Positions 8,860-17,932 of a DNA stretch of 64,000 nucleotides are shown here, piece by piece. Position numbers and translations under genes: made by a program. This DNA is from Virgibacillus phasianinus (GTDB taxonomy: Bacteria; Bacillota; Bacilli; Bacillales; Amphibacillaceae). The notes beneath the pieces are model-generated. The model worked only from the letters and a program-made list of their open reading frames with translations. It made no database searches and was not told where the DNA came from. Every line of letters starts with the position of its first letter. Within the stretch, counting starts at the first letter, position 1. The stretch is from NCBI RefSeq assembly GCF_002216775.1, contig NZ_CP022315.1:3472001-3536000 (forward strand), given 5' to 3'.

Positions 8860-9546
8860 TTATACCGGCCGTACAGTTATTTCATTTACATTCACGTAGT
8901 CTGGTTGGGTAACAGCATACACTACTGCCTTCGCAATATCGCTTGGTGCTAATGGTTTGCGATCACTCGGTTTGGAGGCAATTGCTGTATCCACCTGACC
9001 TGGTGAAATATTTGTAACACGCACGCCAGTCCTGGCCAGCTCTTTTTCTAGGCTCATGGATAAAGCACGAACCGCAAATTTGGTTGCACTGTAAACAGCA
9101 CTCACCTTATTTACTTCATGCCCTGAGACAGATGCAATATTCACAATGTGACCTGAAGAACGTTCTAGCATGCCTGGCAATGCCGAATTAATCCCATATA
9201 AAACACCTTTAATATTCGTATCAATCATTTGATCCCAGTTGTCAGTTTGCCCATCTTGGATACGTGATCCAAGAACAGCTCCGGCATTATTGACATAGAA
9301 ATCGATTTGGCCAAATTCTTTCATTGCTTCAGATGCCAATTTATCAACATCTGATTTTTTTGCCATATCTGTCACAACAGCAATCACGTTCCCGCTAATC
9401 TTTGTAGCAACAGCATCCAATCTGTCTTTCCCCCGGGCAGCCAGCACCAAGTTTGCACCTTCATCAGCAAGTTGTTCCGCAACAGCAGCGCCAATACCGC
9501 TGCTGGCCCCAGTTACAATAGCCGTTTTCCCTGTTAATTTCCCCAT
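8860..9546 (-). CDS. Short-chain dehydrogenase/reductase
   Basis: A 228-residue classical SDR oxidoreductase. TGASSGIGAA at residues 13-22 binds the cofactor, NNAG near residue 88 is the structural motif, and YSATK near residue 152 holds the catalytic Tyr and Lys. The residues after the second strand (AARGKDRL) suggest NADP preference. The C terminus IAKAVVYAVTQPDYVNVNEITVRPV is typical of the YdfG/NADP-dependent serine dehydrogenase-like group. The substrate is unknown. Confidence 0.9.
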   Translation of the reverse strand: MGKLTGKTAIVTGASSGIGAAVAEQLADEGANLVLAARGKDRLDAVATKISGNVIAVVTDMAKKSDVDKLASEAMKEFGQIDFYVNNAGAVLGSRIQDGQTDNWDQMIDTNIKGVLYGINSALPGMLERSSGHIVNIASVSGHEVNKVSAVYSATKFAVRALSMSLEKELARTGVRVTNISPGQVDTAIASKPSDRKPLAPSDIAKAVVYAVTQPDYVNVNEITVRPV

Positions 9547-9711
9547 ATAATTACCACTCCTTTTCTATTAAGTCTATCATGAAATCATTGCATACAATAA
9601 AAATTCAATTAGTATTCCATCTTGTTTTATTTAAAACGTTTTCAAAAGTATGGTATAATTTTGATAATTCGTAAAAGAAAACTATGTCTTATCTTTAAGA
9701 GGTGGATTAGA

Positions 9712-10197
9712 ATGGTAAGTACAACAATACGTGTGGTTAATGACCAGGGAATAGATGTGCAACAAGATGGCAAAGAAATTGGTGAAATCATCGTAAAAGG
9801 TCCGGGAGTTATCGGCAGTGATGATGAGTGGCTGCATACAGGTGATAAAGGCACAATAGATGGAAAGGGACACGTGACCATTGTCGATCGCAAGAAGGAT
9901 ATTCTGTTAAATGGCAAGGATGCTATTTCATCAATCGAAGTGGAACGTGTATTCCATGACCATCCTGCAATTCAAGAAGCAGCTATCATTGTAACGCCAC
10001 ATAAAGAACTAGGAGAAGTTCTTCATGCAATAGTCGTATTAAAGGAGGCACATCTCTTAACAATGGAAGAATTATTTCAATATGCAAAAGAAAACCTGGA
10101 AGAGGTAAAACGTCCAAACGAAATTACATTTATTGATGAGTTGCCAAAAACGCCAAGTGGTAAAATACAAAAGCTGCATTTAAAAGAACTTATATAG
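9712..10197 (+). CDS. Stand-alone C-terminal domain of an acyl-CoA synthetase
   Basis: A 161-residue protein that corresponds only to the end of an ANL-superfamily acyl-CoA ligase. It contains GEIIVKGPGV, DEWLHTGDKG, the hinge motif DRKKD, and PKTPSGKIQK with the catalytic C-domain lysine. The roughly 350-residue N-terminal domain, with the AMP-binding P-loop and substrate pocket, is absent. The ATG at 9712 has AAGAGGTGG just upstream, so it has its own translation signals and is not merely an open tail. It cannot activate a fatty acid alone. It may be a decayed gene or a domain that works in trans. Confidence 0.75.
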   Translation: MVSTTIRVVNDQGIDVQQDGKEIGEIIVKGPGVIGSDDEWLHTGDKGTIDGKGHVTIVDRKKDILLNGKDAISSIEVERVFHDHPAIQEAAIIVTPHKELGEVLHAIVVLKEAHLLTMEELFQYAKENLEEVKRPNEITFIDELPKTPSGKIQKLHLKELI

Positions 10198-10262
10198 TGT
10201 GGGAAAGCTCAGGGCGCCCCGTTTAGCAGCTGGCTAGACAAATTTTCGTATATATTTTAAGC

Positions 10263-10299
10263 ATAAGAAAAGCATTGCTTCGGGCAATGCTTTTCTTAT
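10263..10299. terminator. Strong bidirectional terminator
   Basis: A perfect 16-bp stem, ATAAGAAAAGCATTGC with its complement, closes a TTCGG loop. It separates the convergent acyl-CoA synthetase fragment and the EamA transporter gene. Confidence 0.92.
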
Positions 10300-10319
10300 A
10301 CTCTGTTATAAAAATTTCA

Positions 10320-11213
10320 TTACTTATTTGATACGGTCCGATTATAATGTTTCTTCCGTTGATATGTTGACAGAACTACACCACCAACAATTAACAACGA
10401 TCCAAAAATCTCAATTCCAGTAACCGGTTTGAACAAGATAACCAGACCCACAATCATCGCAACAAACGGTTCTAAGTTCGATAACATGGATGCCTTTGAT
10501 GCATCAACATGCCGAATATTATTATTCCATATCAGAGTGGCTATCCCGTGAACGACAATCGCTGTTCCGATTAATAAAGCCCAATCAGCGGCATCATTAC
10601 TTATGCGAATTGGGTTATCTATCGTAAACGCAAATGGTACAGCAACAATAAATCCCACTAAATTCGAATAAAGTGTAATCGTAAGTGGATCAATTCGATT
10701 GGAAAGTAACCGCGTGATAATAATCATAATAGCAAATGAAATCATGGTAACCACAATCCAAAGCAGTCCCTTTTCAACATGGATAGATGAGAAACTTCCC
10801 TTTGTAACAACAAAGAAGATCCCAATAATTGCTACGATAGACCCCATTACCATACGAATCGTAATCTTTTCCTTTAAAAAAATTGCAGCCAAAAAACCGG
10901 TTAAAATAGGTGTTGTCGCCAATATTAATGCGGATACTGTTGTATCAGCGGTTTGCAGCCCAATAAAAAAGGTCCATTGATTGATATAGACACCAACAAT
11001 ACCTAAGAAAATGATTGCCAGCAAATCCGTTATTTTCAAACAGATGAAATGTTTTTTATAAATAGAAATTCCCAATAAAAATAGTACAATAAATAATAAA
11101 CGCAACATGGTTAACATTGTTGAGGAAAATTCCTGAACCAATAATTTCCCGAAAATGAAATTACTCCCCCACATAACAATGCAGAATGTTAACCAAGCAT
11201 AAGCCTTAAGCAT
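10320..11213 (-). CDS. EamA/DMT-family transporter
   Basis: A 297-residue ten-helix membrane protein with two EamA repeats. The first begins MLKAYAWLTFCIVMWGSNF; the second follows about residue 145. Family members export metabolites such as amino acids or their derivatives. I use the ATG at 11213 because AGGG precedes it and the first helix begins there; a TTG 42 bases upstream is possible. The substrate is not deducible. Confidence 0.88.
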   Translation of the reverse strand: MLKAYAWLTFCIVMWGSNFIFGKLLVQEFSSTMLTMLRLLFIVLFLLGISIYKKHFICLKITDLLAIIFLGIVGVYINQWTFFIGLQTADTTVSALILATTPILTGFLAAIFLKEKITIRMVMGSIVAIIGIFFVVTKGSFSSIHVEKGLLWIVVTMISFAIMIIITRLLSNRIDPLTITLYSNLVGFIVAVPFAFTIDNPIRISNDAADWALLIGTAIVVHGIATLIWNNNIRHVDASKASMLSNLEPFVAMIVGLVILFKPVTGIEIFGSLLIVGGVVLSTYQRKKHYNRTVSNK

Positions 11214-11319
11214 ATAACCCTGTCCCTTTCCTTCTACTCGATTTAATAAGTTCAACTATACCCTAATTTTGCGTTGAATTGAAACAAAGGGAGTTACACC
11301 TACACCGAAATTTTTACTA

Positions 11320-13362
11320 TTAATCGACAATCATGGTAATCGCCTGCTTTAGTTCTGTTGTTGGCTTGTTACATGCAAAATTTTCACAAACATAAATGGT
11401 GGTTTTTCCTTCGACTTTTCGGTATTCATGCGTAAATGGAGCAATCTTACCCAGTGCTGCGGAAGATTCACCTACAAGTATAGCTGTACTCGGCAAGAAA
11501 CTCCTATTTAATTTTTCTATCAAATCCTGCCTCGTTTTATCGGTTTGATCGCCAATTATGACAACTTCCTTTGTTGGAAATTCTGTAAGTAGAATGCTTT
11601 GCATGAAAAAAGTACTCCCATTCGCATAGGGCTCTACATCATCTTTGAAGGTATAGTACATCTCATCTACCCTATCAAGGTAAGCTGTTTCACCGGTTAA
11701 ATGGCCAAGGCGAGTAAGCATCACTGCTGCTACACTGTTTCCGGATGGAATTGCAGCATCATACACTTCCTTGCCCCGCATGATTAACTCCTCGCTATCA
11801 CTTCCATAAAAGAAAAATCCCCCATCCTGCTTGTCCCAAAATAGGTCAAACATATCATCCGCAGTTTTGTTTGCATTTTTTAAATAGGATGACTCATAGG
11901 TTGTCTCATACAGTTCAACATAGGCCCATAGCAAAAAGGCGTAATCATCAATATATCCTTTATGCTTCACGTCACCATCCAGGTATCTGGCCATAACACG
12001 ATCATGTACGATTAAATTTTCCTCCAGAAAATCTAATGCCTTTTTGGCGGTATCCACATAGGATTGCCTGCCAAATACTTTACCTGCTTTAGCAAGTGCT
12101 GCAATCATCAAAGCGTTCCAGGATGTTAACATTTTATCATCGACATGCGGATAAACTCTTTCTGATCTTGCCTTCAGTAATTGTTTTCGTCCGGATCCTA
12201 GTTTCTTGTATAACAATTCATCATTAAGATTGTAATCCTTCTTTATTGCCGTAAGATCCGTATCAATTTGGTTTGGTATATTCATTCCCTCAAAATTACC
12301 CTTTTCTGTAATGCCATATACATCACAATAAAGCTGTCCAAGTTCAGAATCCAGAATTCCTATAATCTCTTCTTTCTCCCAGATATAATACTTTCCTTCG
12401 ACACCTTCAGAGTCTGCATCAATAGCCGAATAAAACACACCTTCAGCATTTATCATTTCCCGGGTGATAAATCCAATGATTTCTTCTCCTATCTCCTGAT
12501 AATACGAATCTCCAGTCAACTGATAGCATTCCGTATAGGCCATTAATAGCAGCGCATTATCATAAAGCATTTTCTCAAAGTGTGGGACAAGCCATTCATC
12601 GTCGGTAGAGTAACGGGAAAATCCAAATCCAACATGGTCATAAATTCCACCCTTGGCCATTGCCTTCAGCGTCACCTCAGCCATTTCCAAAGCTGCGTCA
12701 TTACCTGTTGTATTATAATAGCGCATCAAGAAAAGCAGATTATGTGGTGCCGGGAATTTCGGTGCTCCACCAAACCCACCATGCTTTCGATCAAATAATT
12801 TCTCAAGCAGATGAAAGGCTTTATCCGCTACATCTTTCGTTAACCGTTGCTCGCTCTTTTGAGTTGCTGTTTGCTGCAGGGCCTGTGTCACACTTTTCGT
12901 AACCTCAGAGATATGGTCAGGATCCTCTGTGAACTTACGATACAGCTGCGTGATCACTTCAATAAACCCAGGCATTCCATACCTACTTTCTTTTGGAAAA
13001 TATGTACCCGCATAAAACGGAATTTTCTCTGGGGTCATAAATATACTAAGCGGCCATCCACCTTGGCCAGTCATCATCTGACATACCTTCATATATACAG
13101 CATCAATGTCAGGTCGCTCTTCCCGATCAACCTTAATAGAAACAAATCGCTCATTAAGCAGTTTAGCTACCTCTACGTCCTCGAATGATTCGTGGGCGAA
13201 AACATGACACCAATGGCAAGCACTATAGCCGACCGAAAGAAATATTGGTTTATTCTCTTGTTTCGCCTTGTTAAAAGCCTCATCCCCCCAAGGGTACCAA
13301 TCTACTGGGTTTTCAGCATGTTGCAAAAGGTATGGACTTTTTTCATTAGCTAATTTATTCAC
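11320..13362 (-). CDS. Thioredoxin-domain protein YyaL (DUF255)
   Basis: A 680-residue protein of the YyaL/spermatogenesis-associated protein 20 family. A thioredoxin-like N-terminal domain has [13 protein letters not shown] and the SACHWCHVF active-site-like CxxC near residue 48. It is followed by an (alpha/alpha)6 glycosidase-like barrel with [12 protein letters not shown] near residue 250. The start is GTG with GAGGTG upstream. Family function is poorly known and no substrate can be named. Full length for the family. Confidence 0.92.
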   Translation of the reverse strand: MNKLANEKSPYLLQHAENPVDWYPWGDEAFNKAKQENKPIFLSVGYSACHWCHVFAHESFEDVEVAKLLNERFVSIKVDREERPDIDAVYMKVCQMMTGQGGWPLSIFMTPEKIPFYAGTYFPKESRYGMPGFIEVITQLYRKFTEDPDHISEVTKSVTQALQQTATQKSEQRLTKDVADKAFHLLEKLFDRKHGGFGGAPKFPAPHNLLFLMRYYNTTGNDAALEMAEVTLKAMAKGGIYDHVGFGFSRYSTDDEWLVPHFEKMLYDNALLLMAYTECYQLTGDSYYQEIGEEIIGFITREMINAEGVFYSAIDADSEGVEGKYYIWEKEEIIGILDSELGQLYCDVYGITEKGNFEGMNIPNQIDTDLTAIKKDYNLNDELLYKKLGSGRKQLLKARSERVYPHVDDKMLTSWNALMIAALAKAGKVFGRQSYVDTAKKALDFLEENLIVHDRVMARYLDGDVKHKGYIDDYAFLLWAYVELYETTYESSYLKNANKTADDMFDLFWDKQDGGFFFYGSDSEELIMRGKEVYDAAIPSGNSVAAVMLTRLGHLTGETAYLDRVDEMYYTFKDDVEPYANGSTFFMQSILLTEFPTKEVVIIGDQTDKTRQDLIEKLNRSFLPSTAILVGESSAALGKIAPFTHEYRKVEGKTTIYVCENFACNKPTTELKQAITMIVD

Positions 13363-13489
13363 TATCTCACCTCATTTATATATCCGAAAATCATTTGCTC
13401 TTTTTTTCCACTGGATCGTTTTGTATTCGTTTCCCATAGTTTTTCCTATTTGGGTATGTTTAGTCCTTATCTTAAGGATAGCAGGTGAA

Positions 13490-13520
13490 AAAATAAAGAC
13501 AACCAGATGCGGTTGTCTTA
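13490..13520 (-). terminator. Terminator of topB
   Basis: AAGACAACC pairs with GGTTGTCTT. On the minus strand the stem is followed by TATTTTTTC. It lies 11 bases downstream of the topoisomerase stop. Confidence 0.85.
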
Positions 13521-13530
13521 TCTAAGGAAA

Positions 13531-15684
13531 CTACTTCTTAAATTCCATCCTCCAGCTGTAGTAATCATTTGTTGGATTCTTTTCATACCGTAAATACGCA
13601 TTGAATTTGTTTCCTTTTTTGCTTGCCAGGCCTTTTACATATGCTGTCCCATTGTTTAATAAGGATTTCACCATTGTTTTGGTTGGCTTTTTTTTCATGG
13701 TAGCGAGGTATTTATCATTTTTCCAAATAACAAATTTGCATCCGCTTTTCCAGTTACTGCATCCAAATCCCTTTTTTCCCTCGATAATATTTCCTCCGCA
13801 CTGCGGGCATTTCCCAAGCGGTTCTTTTGAAATTTTAGCAGATGTAATTTGGTTTATAATTCCTGCTTGATCAGCTTTAATTGTTTCAACCGACTTTTGG
13901 GTGAAGTTATATACAACACTTAGAAATTCCTCTTTTGTTACAGAACCTTTTTCAATATCTGATAGGGTCTTCTCCAAACGGCCGGTAAACTCAAGATCAA
14001 ATAGTTCGAGGACTGGAAAAGTTTCTACCAATTTGTTACCAAGATCTGTACATACCAGATTTTTACTGTGGGAAGTGATATAACCAATATCCTTCAATTT
14101 CTTGATTGTTTCCGCCCTAGTTGCAGGTGTTCCAATACTGAATCCGGTCAATATCCCACCCATTATTTCTTCTACTTCATCTTCTTTCATGCTCTTCCCA
14201 CATGTCTCCATTACCCGCAGCAATGTTTTCTCCGTATGATTCTTTGGAGGTTTTGTTACATGGGAGGAAACCTTAGAATCTATTACATGTACAAGATCAT
14301 TTTTTTGGACTATAGGTAAAAGCGTATCCTTGGATTGGATTTTTTCAACCTTTTTCCAGCCTTCAACAAGCTGTACCTTACCTTTAGAGTAAAATAATCC
14401 TGTAGCCTCCACGTTCGCCACTTTGGTAACTAGTTTCGTCTCCTCATAAATGGCAACTGGCATAAACTGCATGATAAACCGGTTTTTAATTGCCGTATAA
14501 ACCAGCTCCTGCTCCCCTGTCAATCTTGAGGGTTTCATGTATGTTGGAATAATGGCGCTGTGGCTTTCAACCTTGGCACTATTGAATACACGTTTTGATT
14601 TCATGAATTTAATTTCATCTTGATATGGCAGATTTTCCGAAAGTTTTTTTAATACATTCGCTGCTTTCCCTACTAAACTTTCATCGAGTGCTGTACTTGA
14701 TGTACGCGGATACGTGATATACTTTTTCTCATATAATGACTGAGCAACTTTCAACACCTTGTCAGAAGTCCAGCCATTATATTTATTTGTGATGAACCCC
14801 TGTAAATTAGAAAGATTAAACAGAAATGGAGGAAATTCTTTCTTCTTCTCCACCTGTTTGTCGATAATTGTTGCTGGTTTACCTGAAAGTTGTTCTTTAA
14901 TCGTCTCTAACGTTGGTTTTTCTTTGAATTTTTCTTTTTTCCCTTCCATATATGTACCCTGATATTCTTGTTGTTCTTCCGTTTGAAAGGTTGCGGTTAA
15001 TTTGAAGTAGTCTTCGGGGACAAACTTTTCTATTTCCTTATCTCGGTCATAAATAATTTTTAACGTTGGCAATAGAACCCTGCCGATATTCAACGCCTTT
15101 CCACTACCCTTTTGATATTTCAATGTAGCAACAGACGTCAAGTTAATCCCCAGCACCCAATCAGCCCATTGCCTGCTGATACCTGCATCTTGCAATGACT
15201 GCATCGCCTGGTTTGGCTTCATTTGTTCCAATCCTCTGCGTACCTCATCTGGAGTCCATTCATTAATTAACAGCCGATAGACGGGCTTATTCGGTTTGAG
15301 GTTATTTATGATGCTATCCCCTATTACCTGTCCTTCCCGATCAAAATCACAAGCAGAAATAATTAATTCCACATCAGTTCTTCGCATCAAATACTGTATA
15401 ATTTTCAACTGTTTCCTTGCTCCACCATCGGCCTGGTCCCGATTGCGCGGATTACTTTTTACTTTGTAATTGAATTTTTCCGGGATGAACGGAAAGTTGT
15501 CCAGCTTCCACCTAGCCATTTTACTATCATAATCTTTTGCATCATAGAGTTGCAGAAGATGACCGAAAGCCCAGGTAATAAGGTAACCATTACCTTCAAA
15601 ATAACCGTCTTTCTTATTTTTTATTTTCAGTGCGTCCGCAATGTTTTTCGCCACGGATGGTTTTTCGGCTAATATTAGTCTCAT
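13531..15684 (-). CDS. topB: DNA topoisomerase III
   Basis: A 717-residue type IA topoisomerase that relaxes and decatenates DNA by single-strand passage. The TOPRIM domain opens the protein (LILAEKPSVAKNIADAL) and carries SACDFDREGQVIG near residue 105. The catalytic tyrosine lies in KKYITYPRTSSTALDESL near residue 310. A C-terminal zinc-finger-like region has CPQCGGNI and later CSNWKSGC. The ATG at 15684 has AGGTG seven bases upstream; a GTG three codons earlier is possible. Length is typical of Bacillus TopB. Confidence 0.95.
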   Translation of the reverse strand: MRLILAEKPSVAKNIADALKIKNKKDGYFEGNGYLITWAFGHLLQLYDAKDYDSKMARWKLDNFPFIPEKFNYKVKSNPRNRDQADGGARKQLKIIQYLMRRTDVELIISACDFDREGQVIGDSIINNLKPNKPVYRLLINEWTPDEVRRGLEQMKPNQAMQSLQDAGISRQWADWVLGINLTSVATLKYQKGSGKALNIGRVLLPTLKIIYDRDKEIEKFVPEDYFKLTATFQTEEQQEYQGTYMEGKKEKFKEKPTLETIKEQLSGKPATIIDKQVEKKKEFPPFLFNLSNLQGFITNKYNGWTSDKVLKVAQSLYEKKYITYPRTSSTALDESLVGKAANVLKKLSENLPYQDEIKFMKSKRVFNSAKVESHSAIIPTYMKPSRLTGEQELVYTAIKNRFIMQFMPVAIYEETKLVTKVANVEATGLFYSKGKVQLVEGWKKVEKIQSKDTLLPIVQKNDLVHVIDSKVSSHVTKPPKNHTEKTLLRVMETCGKSMKEDEVEEIMGGILTGFSIGTPATRAETIKKLKDIGYITSHSKNLVCTDLGNKLVETFPVLELFDLEFTGRLEKTLSDIEKGSVTKEEFLSVVYNFTQKSVETIKADQAGIINQITSAKISKEPLGKCPQCGGNIIEGKKGFGCSNWKSGCKFVIWKNDKYLATMKKKPTKTMVKSLLNNGTAYVKGLASKKGNKFNAYLRYEKNPTNDYYSWRMEFKK

Positions 15685-15771
15685 ATTTTTCACCTGATTC
15701 GGAGTGTTTTTTTCCAGTATATCACAATATAGCCTCGAACAGGAACGGATGTTCTAAGTATTTTTTAATTT

Positions 15772-16737
15772 TTAGTTGCCCCTTTTTAGGCTCAACACAT
15801 TGATTTGCGGTGGATTAAATAGGCGGAACTTTAAAAAAGAGATTGCATCACTGCTTCCTAAGCCAGTGCTTACATATTGTTTCAGAACTTTATATTCCCA
15901 CAGACCTTTCACCCGATCCTGAGGTGGGAAAAAACCACCATTGTCATACCAGGCTTCTGGCACAAAAAGGGCTCCAATTAAAGGAAGGCGAATTTGCCCC
16001 CCGTGGTAATGTCCCGCCATTAATAAATCATAATCCGGCATTTCCAAATTGGGTGAGTCTAAAATATGATCAATTCGCGGATCCACAACAGGATAATGAT
16101 TAAGTGCAATAAGTGTATCAGCTTCCTCTATATTTTTTAATTCCTGCATTAGTTCTTTTTGATAGGACAGGTACTGTCTATTTGCTGCATAAGATGGTTT
16201 TGGGATTCCATTTGGTATCCCCACATTTCCTATTGATAGCTCAAAGTTTACAAAACGAAGGCTTTTGCCATCTACTGAAATAGTATCAAAATTCTCTAGG
16301 AACGTAACTCCTCTTTTTTCCATTCCTTGAATAAACTCACTTTTTTCAACAGTTTGGTTCACTTGATAACTTTCTGGGTCAGCGTTTCCAGGTACGTACC
16401 ATGCATGCTCTTTATTATTAATGCCATCTATAAGTGTATAAAAGTATTTATAATTTGTACTTTCAACCCCATCCAGCATATCCCCGGTAAAGACAATTGC
16501 ATCATAATTAATCGAGTTAATCGCATCTATTAAACTCTTTTGATTTTTACCAAATACCTTTTCGTGTAGGTCGGTAATTTGTAGAATTTCAAAGCCTTCA
16601 AATTGTTCAGGCAGATCATCTATTGTTATTTCTTGCCTCGCTATGGTAATCCGATTATTGTCCCAATATGTATAAACTGCCAAGACAACAACTATAATTA
16701 GAAGACCTATCAAAAGCTTACCTCCTACTTTTTTCAA
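15772..16737 (-). CDS. Membrane-anchored metallophosphoesterase (YkuE/YaeI-like)
   Basis: A 321-residue calcineurin-type phosphoesterase tethered by one N-terminal helix (residues 8-26). Metal-binding motifs are ITDLHEK near residue 55, TGDMLDG near 86, GNADPE near 118, LNHYP near 214 and GHYHGGQ near 242. Relatives act on cell-surface or lipid phosphate substrates. The start is TTG with GGGAGAG nine bases upstream. The exact substrate is unknown. Confidence 0.88.
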   Translation of the reverse strand: MKKVGGKLLIGLLIIVVVLAVYTYWDNNRITIARQEITIDDLPEQFEGFEILQITDLHEKVFGKNQKSLIDAINSINYDAIVFTGDMLDGVESTNYKYFYTLIDGINNKEHAWYVPGNADPESYQVNQTVEKSEFIQGMEKRGVTFLENFDTISVDGKSLRFVNFELSIGNVGIPNGIPKPSYAANRQYLSYQKELMQELKNIEEADTLIALNHYPVVDPRIDHILDSPNLEMPDYDLLMAGHYHGGQIRLPLIGALFVPEAWYDNGGFFPPQDRVKGLWEYKVLKQYVSTGLGSSDAISFLKFRLFNPPQINVLSLKRGN

Positions 16738-16813
16738 TGGTAATCGCTCTCCCTTTTAATGCAGTAAACTCAAATGCTAATAAGTTTTGATTTCAACTAC
16801 CTGTTTCGGAAAA

Positions 16814-17896
16814 TTAAGTTATTTTTTCCTTCCTAACCGTATACTCAGCAGGAACTGGTATAGTTTTATTTTCTATTATTGCTATTACAGGCTTGTAGAT
16901 AAGATTAATTATAAAGGATGTTATTAAACAAAGTGTAAGTAGCCATAAATAAATTAGAACTGGATACTTAGGTGCAAAGATTAATTCCGGAAAGAAGGAT
17001 ATATAAAAAAACATATGCGTTAACCAAATATTTGTGGAATGGTTTCCAAAGAAGGTAAAGATTTTTTGTGTAAACCCCTTCTTGTCCGTTAGGCTAAAGA
17101 AACAAATAAATAGAACCGCTGTAAACGGAGCGACTATCATAGACTCATAAAGTCCATGTATTATTACCAACATGATCATACTGAAAACACACCACATATT
17201 TTTAAAACTTATAGTGTTAAATCTGTTGTAGAGTTTCGAATAAATCTTCTCTTTTGCAAAAATGATGCCTATTACAAATGCAAATTGTGATGTGCCGAAT
17301 AAGACAATAGCGTTCACTACCATAATTAAAATTGTATTATCTCCCAAATCAATTACTTGTTTTATTCTTTGTATATAGGTCACCAAATAGATAAATCCCG
17401 AAACCATTAATACAACAATCGAGTGATTTCTCTTCACCCATTTAATGATGGAAGCAGCTAATAGAACTATAATGACATACGTTTGTAGGTACCACCATGC
17501 TCCGTTATATGAATTAGAGAGTAATGAAAAATTAAGCAAAAAGTCTTTAATCCCTCCCGGAAATGCTTCCATTTTTCCGGTTAAGAATCCAATACCAATA
17601 AACATAAAAAGAATAATCCAGAAATTAATAAGCAGTTTTAAAATTCTTTTGCTGTTCTTTCTTGGATTGTTTCCTTTGGCAAAGCTAATAGAAAGACCAT
17701 AACCACTTGCAAACAAGTAGATAGGGACACAAGCATCTCCAAATAAACCGATATAATAAATAAGTGGTACTCCATTGATCATAGGAAAGGTTTCGTATAA
17801 TCCATTTACCTCTTTCCTAGTAAATAAATGAAGTGAAACCATAAACAAAATAGCTACCCCCTGAAGCATTTTCATATCCCTTTTTGAGAATTCCAT
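16814..17896 (-). CDS. Acyltransferase family 3 membrane protein
   Basis: A 360-residue integral membrane protein of the OafA/NolL/WecH acyltransferase-3 family, with about ten helices. The N-terminal MLQGVAILFMVSLHLF carries the conserved His in its first helix, and FASGYGLSISF follows. Family members move acetyl or other acyl groups onto sugars or peptides at the membrane. It begins 36 bases after the lasso ABC exporter on the same strand, so it is probably the last gene of that operon. It might instead modify the exopolysaccharide; the sequence does not decide. Confidence 0.85.
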   Translation of the reverse strand: MEFSKRDMKMLQGVAILFMVSLHLFTRKEVNGLYETFPMINGVPLIYYIGLFGDACVPIYLFASGYGLSISFAKGNNPRKNSKRILKLLINFWIILFMFIGIGFLTGKMEAFPGGIKDFLLNFSLLSNSYNGAWWYLQTYVIIVLLAASIIKWVKRNHSIVVLMVSGFIYLVTYIQRIKQVIDLGDNTILIMVVNAIVLFGTSQFAFVIGIIFAKEKIYSKLYNRFNTISFKNMWCVFSMIMLVIIHGLYESMIVAPFTAVLFICFFSLTDKKGFTQKIFTFFGNHSTNIWLTHMFFYISFFPELIFAPKYPVLIYLWLLTLCLITSFIINLIYKPVIAIIENKTIPVPAEYTVRKEKIT

Positions 17897-17932
17897 GGCT
17901 TTTTTCCCTTTCTTATATCGGTGATTGCCTAT

